DNA of 11,407 nucleotides from Methanomicrobiaceae archaeon (GTDB taxonomy: Archaea > Halobacteriota > Methanomicrobia > Methanomicrobiales > Methanomicrobiaceae): contig DAOVRB010000010.1 in NCBI GenBank assembly GCA_030628325.1, positions 1 through 11,407 of the forward strand, read 5' to 3'. The notes under the pieces are model-generated. The model saw only the letters and a list, made by a program, of their open reading frames with translations. It had not been told where the DNA came from and did no database searches. A program made the position numbers and the translations under genes. Of this stretch, positions 1-6,357 are shown in pieces. Numbering within the stretch: position 1 is the stretch's first letter; the number at the start of each line of letters is the position of its first letter.

Positions 1-108
1 GCATGGCAGGAATTCAGAAATAACAAAGACTCAAAAGTTAATTGGCAATTCACAACAGAAGATGCAAGAATAAAATTGCACAGGCTTTATCCGACATTAG
101 AGGATTGA
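1..108 (+). CDS. IS630-family transposase, C-terminal end (5' cut by window edge)
   Basis: An open frame from base 1 to the TGA at 106-108 gives 35 residues. It contains KVNWQFTTEDARIKLHRLYP, which matches the usual C-terminal tail of IS630-type (Tc1/mariner-like DDE) transposases, where a K-NWQFTT-DARIKL-LYP ending is common. The catalytic DDE domain lies outside the window, so intactness cannot be judged. The gene is probably part of an insertion sequence whose right end lies a few bases after the stop. Family assignment rests on this short tail only. Confidence 0.72.
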   Translation, partial: AWQEFRNNKDSKVNWQFTTEDARIKLHRLYPTLED

Positions 109-118
109 CAGAACACTA
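1..118 (+). mobile_element. Right end of an IS630-type insertion sequence
   Basis: IS630 elements insert at and duplicate TA. A TA lies at 117-118, nine bases after the transposase stop, preceded by GACAGAACAC, which could be the terminal inverted repeat. The other end is outside the window, so the boundary is a guess from family behaviour. Confidence 0.4.
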
Positions 119-228
119 GGAGATAACGACATAAATAAATGTCTGCACAGAATTTTGGCTGAGAGGCCATCTCTCTGTGAAGGACGATCATCTGCATAAT
201 GCCGTGGAATCTTGTGTGCTCCGGGCAT
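97..228 (-). CDS. Small ORF (43 aa), possibly a gene 5' end interrupted by the IS
   Basis: ATG at 228 reads 43 codons to TAA at 97-99, starting MPGAHKIPRHYADDRPSQ. I do not recognise the protein. It was kept because a strong archaeal Shine-Dalgarno (GGAGGTG, minus strand, 239-245) precedes the ATG by 10 bases, and a TATA-like TTATATTTT lies at 259-267. The last residues run into the inferred IS end (TA at 117-118), so the frame may be the 5' part of a gene broken by the insertion, with a stop supplied by IS sequence. It could also be a chance ORF with a lucky ribosome site. The rest of 109-387 shows no other gene. Confidence 0.3.
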   Translation of the reverse strand: MPGAHKIPRHYADDRPSQRDGLSAKILCRHLFMSLSPSVLSIL

Positions 229-333
229 CGCTTACCACCACCTCCGGTTTTATCTGGTAAAATATAATTGAGGGATGAATAGTTACCAGGAATGTTTGGT
301 TTTGTGATAAATCATAGATTTAACACAGGTTCA

Positions 334-348
334 ACACTCTCAGAGTGT
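334..348. repeat. 15-bp palindrome downstream of the que operon
   Basis: ACACTCT-C-AGAGTGT has perfect 7-bp arms around one base. It lies 40 bases beyond the 3' end of the Nudix gene and 16 bases from the hairpin at 364-388. It could be part of the operon's 3' end structure or a protein site. No T-run follows. Confidence 0.4.
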
Positions 349-363
349 CCGGACCTTCTCCTT

Positions 364-388
364 ATAGTGCCAGACGTTCTGCCACTAT
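364..388 (-). terminator. Hairpin overlapping the Nudix stop codon, possible operon 3' end
   Basis: ATAGTGCCAGA / TCTGCCACTAT are 11-base arms with one mismatch around a CGT loop. The structure begins within the Nudix stop codon (388-390). On the minus strand it is followed by purine-rich sequence, not oligo-T, so it is not a canonical terminator. It may instead be a 3' end stabiliser or processing site. Confidence 0.35.
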
Positions 389-891
389 CAAATCCCAAAA
401 AAACAACGGTGGACGAGACAGATCGTCTTTGCATCGACAATTTCACCCTCTTTTATCATCCTCATGACATCCACAGTTCTCAGTTTCACAACCTCAATCA
501 CTTCATCCTCATCAGGCTCATATTTATCAGAGAACGAGAGATCCCCTGCCTCAAATAAGTAGATCACCTCATCGGTGTACCCCGGTGTTGTGTAGATATA
601 ACCCCTTGGGAACAACTCCCCTGCCTCCAGCCGGGTCTCTTCTATCAGTTCCCTTCTGGCTGTTTCTGCAGGTGTTTCCCCCACATCCATTGTGCCTGCA
701 GGTACTTCGTAAATGTATTTATCAATCGGATAACGGTACTGACGGATCAGGTAACAGTAATCACCCTCAATGGGGAGCATGGCAACCGCATTTCCCGGCC
801 TTACAACAATCCGCACAATTTCCCTTCCGGAGGGTAATGTGAGCGTGAACTCCTCCACCTTCAGCCGACCGCTGTTATAGATCTCCTTCAT
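388..891 (-). CDS. Nudix hydrolase, ADP-ribose pyrophosphatase type
   Basis: This 167-residue cytoplasmic protein has a Nudix box at residues 66-88 (G66, E72, R80-E81, E84-E85, the Mg-binding core). The flanking VPAGTMD and TTPGYTDEVIYLF segments are typical of the ADP-ribose pyrophosphatase subgroup (ADP-ribose to AMP plus ribose-5-phosphate). Residue 87, normally Gly in GX5EX7REUXEEXGU, is Arg (codon CGG), while the catalytic glutamates are intact. The ATG at 891 lies 3 bases after the queC stop, with a GAGGTTTGAG ribosome site overlapping the end of queC, so it is the last gene of the queDEC operon. Substrate is inferred from the subgroup; a house-cleaning role or a link to nucleotide metabolism of the que pathway are both possible. 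Confidence 0.85.
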   Translation of the reverse strand: MKEIYNSGRLKVEEFTLTLPSGREIVRIVVRPGNAVAMLPIEGDYCYLIRQYRYPIDKYIYEVPAGTMDVGETPAETARRELIEETRLEAGELFPRGYIYTTPGYTDEVIYLFEAGDLSFSDKYEPDEDEVIEVVKLRTVDVMRMIKEGEIVDAKTICLVHRCFFGI

Positions 892-894
892 CTC

Positions 895-1560
895 TCAAAC
901 CTCATACCGGATGGGATCTCTCATACCAAGTGCCTCAAATGCTTCCAGACGGTAGTAGCACGAATCACAGGTTCCACAGGCAGGGGAGTTACTCCTGTAG
1001 CACGACCATGTATCTTCGTATGGCACCCCAAGCTCAATACCACGTCTGAGGATATCTGTTTTGTCCATATCCACAAACGGTGTTTCGAGTGTAATTGCAG
1101 TCCCGTCCGCAGTGCCTGTATCTATCACACGCTGAAAAGCCTCAATAAACTCAGGTCTGCAGTCAGGATAACCTGCATAATCTGAAGACTGAACACCGAT
1201 AAAAACAGCATCAGCACCTCTTGATTCAGCAAATGAAGTTGCTATTGAGAGCATTGTCGCATTCCGAAACGGCACGTACGTCGCAGGCAGGGACGATCTA
1301 TCCATGCTGTGATCCTCAATAGGAATCGTCCCATCCGTAAGACTGCTGCCGCCGATCTGTTTCAGGAAGTCCATCCCAATCTCCATAAACTCAATGGCAT
1401 TTAAGGACCCGGCAATCTTCTTTGCACACTCCCTCTCCCGATCCTCAGTCCTCTGCCCATAACACATGTGAAGAGCGAGGATCTCATACCCCATATCCTT
1501 TGCGAGATATGCAAGTGTTGAGGAGTCCATCCCGCCGGATAAGAGACAAACAGCCCTCAT
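895..1560 (-). CDS. queC: 7-cyano-7-deazaguanine (preQ0) synthase QueC
   Basis: A 221-residue PP-loop ATPase that converts 7-carboxy-7-deazaguanine to preQ0 with ammonia and ATP. The pyrophosphatase loop SGGMDS is at residues 8-13, close to the N-terminus as expected. Four zinc-binding cysteines are at C187, C195, C198 and C201 (C-x7-C-x2-C-x2-C). LPATYVPFRN (91-100) and a GVQSSDYAGYPDCRPEF segment are also family hallmarks. Length matches QueC (about 220-235). The ATG at 1560 abuts the queE stop, with GGAGTGA as a good ribosome site inside the end of queE, so translation is probably coupled. In archaea preQ0 feeds the tRNA-guanine transglycosylase that starts archaeosine formation at tRNA position 15. 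Confidence 0.96.
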   Translation of the reverse strand: MRAVCLLSGGMDSSTLAYLAKDMGYEILALHMCYGQRTEDRERECAKKIAGSLNAIEFMEIGMDFLKQIGGSSLTDGTIPIEDHSMDRSSLPATYVPFRNATMLSIATSFAESRGADAVFIGVQSSDYAGYPDCRPEFIEAFQRVIDTGTADGTAITLETPFVDMDKTDILRRGIELGVPYEDTWSCYRSNSPACGTCDSCYYRLEAFEALGMRDPIRYEV

Positions 1561-2172
1561 TTATTTCACTCCGATCAGTTTATGGAGCTGGATCTGTAAC
1601 CGTGCCGCTACGTTATTGTCTATCACAAAGTCAGCAATCTCCCTGTAACTGCTGCCTTCCACAGGTGAGATAAAAACAGTGCCACGGATATCGTTCCCTT
1701 CAATCACCTTTTTTGCATATATACAGTCTGCAATATCCGCCACTACAAACTTCACTGAATCCGGTTCACGGATATAATTCAGGAGATTAAGGTTACTCTC
1801 CTCACCGGACGATGGACATTTTACATCCATACAGATACTGGCAAACTGCTGTGTCTGCCTGAAATCAATTGTGCCGTTCGTCTCAATACTGACAGAATAC
1901 CCGGCCTGAATCAACTGTTCAAGGAGAATGAGAACTTCCTCCATCTGCAGCAGTGGTTCACCACCAGTAACACATACAGTATTGCAGTGCAGATCGCTCA
2001 CCCTCTCCATGACCTCAGAGACTGCCATCTCCACGCCGCCTCCCCCTCTCGATTGGGGCGTGTCGCACCATGCACATCTGAGGTTACACCCGGAGAGGCG
2101 TATGAAAGTGGTCAGAAGTCCCTGAGACAGACCTTCTCCCTGCAGGCTTTTAAATATCTCAATTATCTTCAT
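1561..2172 (-). CDS. queE: 7-carboxy-7-deazaguanine synthase QueE (radical SAM)
   Basis: A 203-residue radical SAM enzyme for the ring contraction of 6-carboxy-tetrahydropterin to 7-carboxy-7-deazaguanine. The N-terminal IFKSLQGEG (residues 6-14) is typical of QueE. The iron-sulfur motif is C29-x3-C33-x2-C36, and the SAM-binding GGEP is at 70-73. SIETNGT (95-101), DVKCPSSGE (116-124) and the C-terminal QLHK (195-198) are also characteristic. The ATG at 2172 lies inside queD, a 14-base overlap, and no strong ribosome site is visible, which suggests translational coupling to queD. Its product is the QueC substrate. Confidence 0.96.
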   Translation of the reverse strand: MKIIEIFKSLQGEGLSQGLLTTFIRLSGCNLRCAWCDTPQSRGGGGVEMAVSEVMERVSDLHCNTVCVTGGEPLLQMEEVLILLEQLIQAGYSVSIETNGTIDFRQTQQFASICMDVKCPSSGEESNLNLLNYIREPDSVKFVVADIADCIYAKKVIEGNDIRGTVFISPVEGSSYREIADFVIDNNVAARLQIQLHKLIGVK

Positions 2173-2572
2173 AGCTGCATTCTGCGTAGCAACTGGTCGA
2201 TTCCCAGACTCTGATCTTTGTTACTTCAGCCACAAAACCCTGATTTTTGCACTCATCAGTGATCAGCCCTGCAATCAGATCAGCCATAAGCTCGCTTGTC
2301 GGGTCACCATCAGTCATCACAACCTCCTGAAACTTTGAGAGACATTCAACCATCGGGTCATCTTTGTTTAATATTATCTGGTGGTCAAACCTGTTGACAA
2401 CCTGTTTTATGCAGTTGTAATCCACAAGAATTCTGGTCTGTGCATCCACATCACCTCTCATCCAGACTTCAACCCTCCACTGGTGTCCATGGAGCCTGAA
2501 GCACTTTCCTTTGTAGTGAAGCAGGCGGTGAGCCGCCTCAAAATATGCCTCTTTATATATCCGGGTGTACAT
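2159..2572 (-). CDS. queD: 6-carboxy-tetrahydropterin synthase QueD / PTPS family
   Basis: A 137-residue member of the 6-pyruvoyl-tetrahydropterin synthase fold that turns dihydroneopterin triphosphate into 6-carboxy-tetrahydropterin, the first committed step of the preQ0 pathway. Zinc ligands are H15, H28 and H30 (AAHRL and LHGH). Catalytic residues by family comparison are C24 (CFRLHGH), H64 (FDH) and E124 (VWES). PTSEL at 91-95 is the usual substrate-side motif. It is the first gene of the queD-queE-queC-Nudix operon. No GTP cyclohydrolase is present in the window, so the upstream step must be encoded elsewhere. A 10-bp palindrome lies between the TATA-like box and the start. Confidence 0.94.
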   Translation of the reverse strand: MYTRIYKEAYFEAAHRLLHYKGKCFRLHGHQWRVEVWMRGDVDAQTRILVDYNCIKQVVNRFDHQIILNKDDPMVECLSKFQEVVMTDGDPTSELMADLIAGLITDECKNQGFVAEVTKIRVWESTSCYAECSYEDN

Positions 2573-2605
2573 TGGTGTATCTTTTGATGATCATCTGATA
2601 TAACC
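2573..2605 (-). promoter_or_regulatory. Promoter of the que operon with an internal palindrome
   Basis: On the minus strand GGTTATATC (2597-2605) is a TATA-like box about 29 bases before the queD ATG. Transcription would therefore begin within a few bases of the start codon, and no Shine-Dalgarno is visible, consistent with a leaderless or near-leaderless message. The perfect palindrome GATGATCATC (2586-2595) sits between TATA and start, where a repressor could bind. The assignment is from position only. Confidence 0.45.
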
Positions 2606-2801
2606 CTCTTGGACAGAGAGCCGGAATTACCATAATAATTACAGATCCTGTGTGGCAATTTCCATCCGCGCATGAGATAAAAAGGAGCCATCATATTATA
2701 CAATATAATCAGGCCAGGACATATGTGATACAAGTGTTTAATACAATATGAGTGCCATAGTTAAGGCAGGAATCTGATATTTGCGTGACAGCGGTGGAGA
2801 G

Positions 2802-2867
2802 GTTAACAGAGGGGGTATCGACTCTGTAACTGAATAAAACAGAAATATTTTACGTATTTCTGTTTTA
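2802..2867 (+). other. Two adjacent hairpins in the que/str intergenic region; candidate RNA
   Basis: The intergenic stretch 2573-2969 has no convincing gene. Hairpin 1 pairs GTTAACAGAG (2802-2811) with CTCTGTAAC (2822-2830), nine pairs with one bulged A around a 10-base loop. Hairpin 2, four bases later, is a perfect 13-bp stem (2835-2847 with 2855-2867) around TTTTACG. AT-rich TATA-like sequence at 2695-2709 (ATTATA-CAA-TATAAT) could start a plus-strand transcript near 2730 that ends at hairpin 2. Alternatives are a long upstream leader of the str operon or a DNA-level site. The strand is assumed, because the stems work on both. Confidence 0.35.
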
Positions 2868-2889
2868 AGAGGTGACTCTCAGTCATAAG

Positions 2890-2963
2890 AATATATCAAT
2901 TTCACGCGAGAGCTAAAACTCCAAAAGACAGTCTCAAATTACTAAAAAACAAAAATGTGAGGA
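2890..2963 (+). promoter_or_regulatory. Probable str operon promoter and rps12 ribosome site
   Basis: AATATATC at 2890-2897 is the best TATA box upstream of rps12. It predicts a start near 2920 and a leader of about 50 bases. GTGAGGAT just before CCCCA-ATG (around 2957-2964) is a moderate Shine-Dalgarno for the ATG at 2970. An earlier ATG at about 2955 is followed at once by TGA and cannot be the start. Confidence 0.45.
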
Positions 2964-2969
2964 TCCCCA

Positions 2970-3398
2970 ATGGGTAATGGAAAATTTGCAGCAAGAAAAT
3001 GTAAGCGCAACTCAAAAAATAACAGATGGCGCGATACAAACTATGCCAGACGGCAGCTCGGCCTCGACATAAAGTCAGATCCTCTTGAAGGTGCACCGCA
3101 GGGACGCGGTATCGTTCTTGAGAAAGTAGGTGTGGAAGCAAAACAGCCGAACTCAGCTATCCGTAAGTGTGTGCGTGTCCAGTTAATCAAAAATGGCCGC
3201 CAGGTAACCGCTTTCGCAGTGGGCGACGGTGCAATCAACTTCATTGATGAGCACGACGAAGTGACCATCGAAGGTATCGGCGGTCGTCTCGGACGGTCAA
3301 AAGGAGATATTCCTGGTGTCCGTTTCCAGGTAATTGAAGTTAACAACGTATGCCTGCGTGAAATGGTCACAGGTAAGAAAGAGAAACCACGCAGGTGA
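2970..3398 (+). CDS. rps12: 30S ribosomal protein S12 (archaeal uS12)
   Basis: A 142-residue protein of the small-subunit decoding centre with archaeal length and N-terminus (MGNGKFAARKCKRNSKNNRW). The highly conserved loop KQPNSAIRKC is at residues 58-67 and the second decoding loop, GDIPGVRF, at 112-119. A basic C-terminus (GKKEKPRR) is present. It is first in a plus-strand str operon; the stop is five bases before rps7. No RNA polymerase, NusA or L30e genes precede it within the window, so this operon is separated from the rpo cluster that adjoins it in many archaea, unless it lies beyond the que genes. Confidence 0.97.
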   Translation: MGNGKFAARKCKRNSKNNRWRDTNYARRQLGLDIKSDPLEGAPQGRGIVLEKVGVEAKQPNSAIRKCVRVQLIKNGRQVTAFAVGDGAINFIDEHDEVTIEGIGGRLGRSKGDIPGVRFQVIEVNNVCLREMVTGKKEKPRR

Positions 3399-3403
3399 TT
3401 TAA

Positions 3404-4036
3404 ATGACAGAAGAAGAATTTGTAGCAGAAAATGTGGAAACCCCAGAAGCTTCAGAAACTCAGGAACCAAAGGCAAAATACCTGTTATTTAACAAATGGG
3501 ATTTATCTGAAGTACAGATCAATGATCCGGGTCTGGTTCGTTACGTCAGCCTTGATTCAATGATCGTTCCCCACTCCTGTGGAAAACTCGCAGGAACACA
3601 GTTTGCAAAGAGTGACATGCTCATTGTCGAACGCCTTGTCAACAAGCTCATGCAGACCGAGCAGAACACAGGGAAAAAGGAACTTACAACAAGGATTGTA
3701 CGTGACGCATTTGATATCATCTATGAAAAGACAAAACAGAACCCTGTTGAGGTTCTCATAGAGGCAATTGCAAACACAGGACCACGTGAAGAGACAGTCA
3801 GGCTCAAGTACGGTGGTATCAACGTGCCAAAATCCGTTGATACCGCACCACAAAGACGTGTAGACTCCGCACTCACATTTATTGCACACGGTGTCAAAAA
3901 GACAAGCCACAAGAAAAAGCGCTCTGTAAGCGCATGCCTTGCAGATGAACTTATTGCAGCGTCAAAAGGTGACTCCCGCTGCTTCTCAGTAGGTAAGAAG
4001 GAAGAACGTGAACGCGTTGCAAAATCTGCCCGCTAA
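3404..4036 (+). CDS. rps7: 30S ribosomal protein S7 (archaeal uS7)
   Basis: A 210-residue S7 of archaeal/eukaryotic type, which organises the head of the small subunit near the exit site. Residues 1-22 are an acidic extension (EEEFVAENVETPEASETQE). The conserved core begins at KYLLFNKWD (25-33) and includes TRIVRDAFDIIYEKT and the TGPREETVRLKYGG segment (125-138). The C-terminus GKKEERERVAKSAR is characteristic. The Shine-Dalgarno AGGTGAT overlaps the rps12 stop codon, giving tight coupling. Between rps7 and the EF-2 gene lies a T7 run. Confidence 0.97.
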   Translation: MTEEEFVAENVETPEASETQEPKAKYLLFNKWDLSEVQINDPGLVRYVSLDSMIVPHSCGKLAGTQFAKSDMLIVERLVNKLMQTEQNTGKKELTTRIVRDAFDIIYEKTKQNPVEVLIEAIANTGPREETVRLKYGGINVPKSVDTAPQRRVDSALTFIAHGVKKTSHKKKRSVSACLADELIAASKGDSRCFSVGKKEERERVAKSAR

Positions 4037-4044
4037 TATCTCCC

Positions 4045-4051
4045 TTTTTTT
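4045..4051 (+). terminator. T7 run inside the str operon, possible partial terminator
   Basis: Seven consecutive Ts lie nine bases after the rps7 stop and just before the EF-2 ribosome site (GGTGA, 4052-4056). Archaeal RNA polymerase can terminate at oligo-T without a hairpin, so some transcripts could end here. It could equally be simple spacer sequence. Confidence 0.25.
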
Positions 4052-4062
4052 GGTGAAATAAT

Positions 4063-6258
4063 ATGACAAGACGAAAAAAGATGGTTGAGCGAGTCACAGC
4101 ACTGATGGGCAGCCCTGATCAGATCAGGAACATCGGTATTGTAGCTCACATAGATCATGGTAAGACTACCCTCTCTGACAATCTCCTTGCAGGCGCAGGG
4201 ATGATCAGTGAGGAGATTGCAGGTAAAGCATGCTGGATGGACTCTGATGCGGAAGAACAGGCCCGTGGAATTACTATTGATTCTTCAAATGTCTCAATGG
4301 TACACGAGTACGACGGGAAAGAGTACCTCATCAATATGATTGACACACCGGGACACGTTGACTTTGGTGGTGACGTGACCCGTGCAATGCGTGCAGTGGA
4401 CGGCGCAGTCGTTCTCGTGGACGCAGTCGAAGGTACCATGCCACAGACAGAGACTGTCCTCAGACAGGCACTCAAAGAGGGTGTAAAGCCAATTCTTTTC
4501 ATTAACAAAGTGGACCGTCTCATAAACGAACTTCGTGTCGATGAGATGGAGATGCAGATCCGCCTCGGACAGGTGATCGACAAGGTCAACAAACTCATCA
4601 AGGGTATGAACGAGGAAGCTTACAAAAGTGGCTGGAAACTTAATGCAGCAGACGGTACTGTCGCATTCGGTTCAGCTCTCTATAACTGGGCGGTCTCTGT
4701 TCCGTACATGAAGAAGAGTGGTGTCTCATTTGCAGATGTCTACAATAAATGTACTGAAAACGATATGAAGTGGCTCGCAAAGGAAAGTCCACTCTGTGAT
4801 GTCCTCCTTGATATGGTTGTACGCACCCTCCCCGGCCCACTTGATGCCCAGAAACGCCGTGTACCTATTATCTGGCAGCATGGTGATCCGGAAACAACAG
4901 AAGGTACTGCAATGCTCAACTGTGACCCTGACGGACCGGTCGGTCTGATGGTTACTGACATCTCATTTGACCCGCACGCAGGAGAAGTTGCAACAGGACG
5001 TCTCTTCTCAGGTACACTCAGACGCGGTACAGAGCTCTATGTCATGGGCACCGCAAAGAAGGTAAACCGCCTGACACAGGTGGGTATCTTTATGGGTGCA
5101 GAAAGAATTGAGGTTGAATCACTGCCTGGAGGTAATATCGCAGCAGTGACCGGTCTTAAGGATGCAGCCGTAGGTTCAACCGTATCAACCCTCATGGAAA
5201 TGACACCATTTGAGGATTTGAAGCACTACTCAGAGCCTGTCATGACCGTTGCCATTGAGGCAAAACACATGAAGGACCTCCCAAAGTTAGTGACTGTGCT
5301 CCGTCAGGTGGGAAAGGAAGACCCGACTGTTAATGTTTCAATCAATGAGGAGACAGGTGAACACTTAATCTCCGGCATGGGTGAACTTCACCTTGAGATC
5401 ATCACCGGTCGTATTGCCCGTGATAAGGGTGTTGAAATCACAACCTCTCCACCGATTGTTGTGTACCGTGAGACAGTCGCCGGCACTGCAGGTCCGATCG
5501 AAGGCAAGTCTCCAAACCGTCATAACAGGTTCTATATTATACTTGAACCGATGGACCCTGTAGTTGTCCAGAAGATTAAAGACGGGGAGATTTCCATGGA
5601 CATGCCACAGTTCGACCGTCGTGATGCACTTGTCGAACTGGGCTTTGACAAAGATGAAGCCAGGAAAGTGAGAGCTATCCAGGGCACTAATATGTTCATC
5701 GATATGACAAAGGGTGTTCAGTATCTGAATGAAACCATGGAGCTTGTACTTGACGGGTGGAAAGAGGCACTGGCAGGCGGTCCCCTTGCAGATGAACTTG
5801 TCCAGAACGTAAAAATCACTCTGGTTGATGTCAAACTCCACGAGGATGCAATTCACCGTGGTCCTGCACAGATTATCCCGGCAATCCGTTCAGCTGTAAA
5901 AGGCGGACTGTTAATGGCAGGCGATACACTGCTTGAACCGATGCAGATCCTCCAGATCACTGTCCCGCAGGACCATATGGGTAGTGCAACAGGTCAGGTC
6001 CAGGGACGCCGTGGTCAGGTCTATGATATGACATCCCTCGGTGACACAGTTACCATTATTGGTAAGGCACCTGTGGCAGAACTCTTTGGTTTTGCAGGCG
6101 ATATCCGTTCAGCAACTGAAGGCCGTGCAATGTGGTCAACAGAGTTTGCAGGGTTCGAAACTGTTCCCGGCAGTATGCTCAAAGAAGTTGTCACAGAGAT
6201 CAGAAAGCGCAAGGGTCTGAAGGAACAGATGCCTGAACCTGCAGATTATCTTGGATAA
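4063..6258 (+). CDS. fusA: Translation elongation factor EF-2
   Basis: A 731-residue GTPase that drives ribosomal translocation. G motifs: G1 AHIDHGKTT (28-36), G2 RGIT (68-71), G3 DTPGH (94-98), G4 NKVD (148-151), G5 GSA (203-205). Later domains include SGMGELHLEI (437-446). Domain IV carries LHEDAIHRGPAQ (592-603), whose H598 is the expected diphthamide site, the mark separating archaeal/eukaryotic EF-2 from bacterial EF-G. The N-terminus (RRKKMVERVTALM) matches archaeal EF-2, and GGTGA 7 bases upstream supports the ATG at 4063. No tuf or rps10 follows; the next gene is on the opposite strand after about 100 bases. Length is normal and no defects were seen. Confidence 0.98.
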   Translation: MTRRKKMVERVTALMGSPDQIRNIGIVAHIDHGKTTLSDNLLAGAGMISEEIAGKACWMDSDAEEQARGITIDSSNVSMVHEYDGKEYLINMIDTPGHVDFGGDVTRAMRAVDGAVVLVDAVEGTMPQTETVLRQALKEGVKPILFINKVDRLINELRVDEMEMQIRLGQVIDKVNKLIKGMNEEAYKSGWKLNAADGTVAFGSALYNWAVSVPYMKKSGVSFADVYNKCTENDMKWLAKESPLCDVLLDMVVRTLPGPLDAQKRRVPIIWQHGDPETTEGTAMLNCDPDGPVGLMVTDISFDPHAGEVATGRLFSGTLRRGTELYVMGTAKKVNRLTQVGIFMGAERIEVESLPGGNIAAVTGLKDAAVGSTVSTLMEMTPFEDLKHYSEPVMTVAIEAKHMKDLPKLVTVLRQVGKEDPTVNVSINEETGEHLISGMGELHLEIITGRIARDKGVEITTSPPIVVYRETVAGTAGPIEGKSPNRHNRFYIILEPMDPVVVQKIKDGEISMDMPQFDRRDALVELGFDKDEARKVRAIQGTNMFIDMTKGVQYLNETMELVLDGWKEALAGGPLADELVQNVKITLVDVKLHEDAIHRGPAQIIPAIRSAVKGGLLMAGDTLLEPMQILQITVPQDHMGSATGQVQGRRGQVYDMTSLGDTVTIIGKAPVAELFGFAGDIRSATEGRAMWSTEFAGFETVPGSMLKEVVTEIRKRKGLKEQMPEPADYLG

Positions 6259-6272
6259 TCTTTCACCCGATA

Positions 6273-6288
6273 TTTTTTTTGTTTTTTT
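6273..6288 (+). terminator. Oligo-T terminator of the str operon
   Basis: A T8 run and a T7 run separated by one G lie 15 bases after the EF-2 stop, typical of archaeal factor-independent termination. The gene beyond runs in the opposite direction, fitting the end of the operon. Confidence 0.75.
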
Positions 6289-6357
6289 CGTGTTCTGGTT
6301 TTCTTTTGCAGAGAGCCGGATGTAAAAGGAATTGCCTGTAGATTCAGTATTATGTCA

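Noticed and set aside
2585..2598. TGATGA followed by CTGA, resembling C and D boxes of a guide RNA.
   Set aside because: The two boxes are only four bases apart, with no room for a guide, and no C'/D' pair is present.
2458..2733. Minus-strand 91-residue frame overlapping the start of queD.
   Set aside because: It overlaps queD in another frame and its protein has no recognisable features, while queD has all catalytic residues.
2698..2749. ATACAATAT twice (2698-2706 and 2741-2749), considered as a short repeat array.
   Set aside because: Only two AT-rich nine-base copies, easily produced by chance in promoter-like sequence; no CRISPR-like array exists in the window.
5365..5856. Minus-strand 163-residue frame inside the EF-2 gene.
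   Set aside because: It lies entirely opposite highly conserved EF-2 sequence, and its length follows from codon bias of the real gene.
2614..6320. A 12-base direct repeat CAGAGAGCCGGA at 2614-2625 and 6309-6320, both intergenic.
   Set aside because: A single 12-base match between two distant sites is expected by chance several times in a window of this size, and no wider similarity surrounds it.
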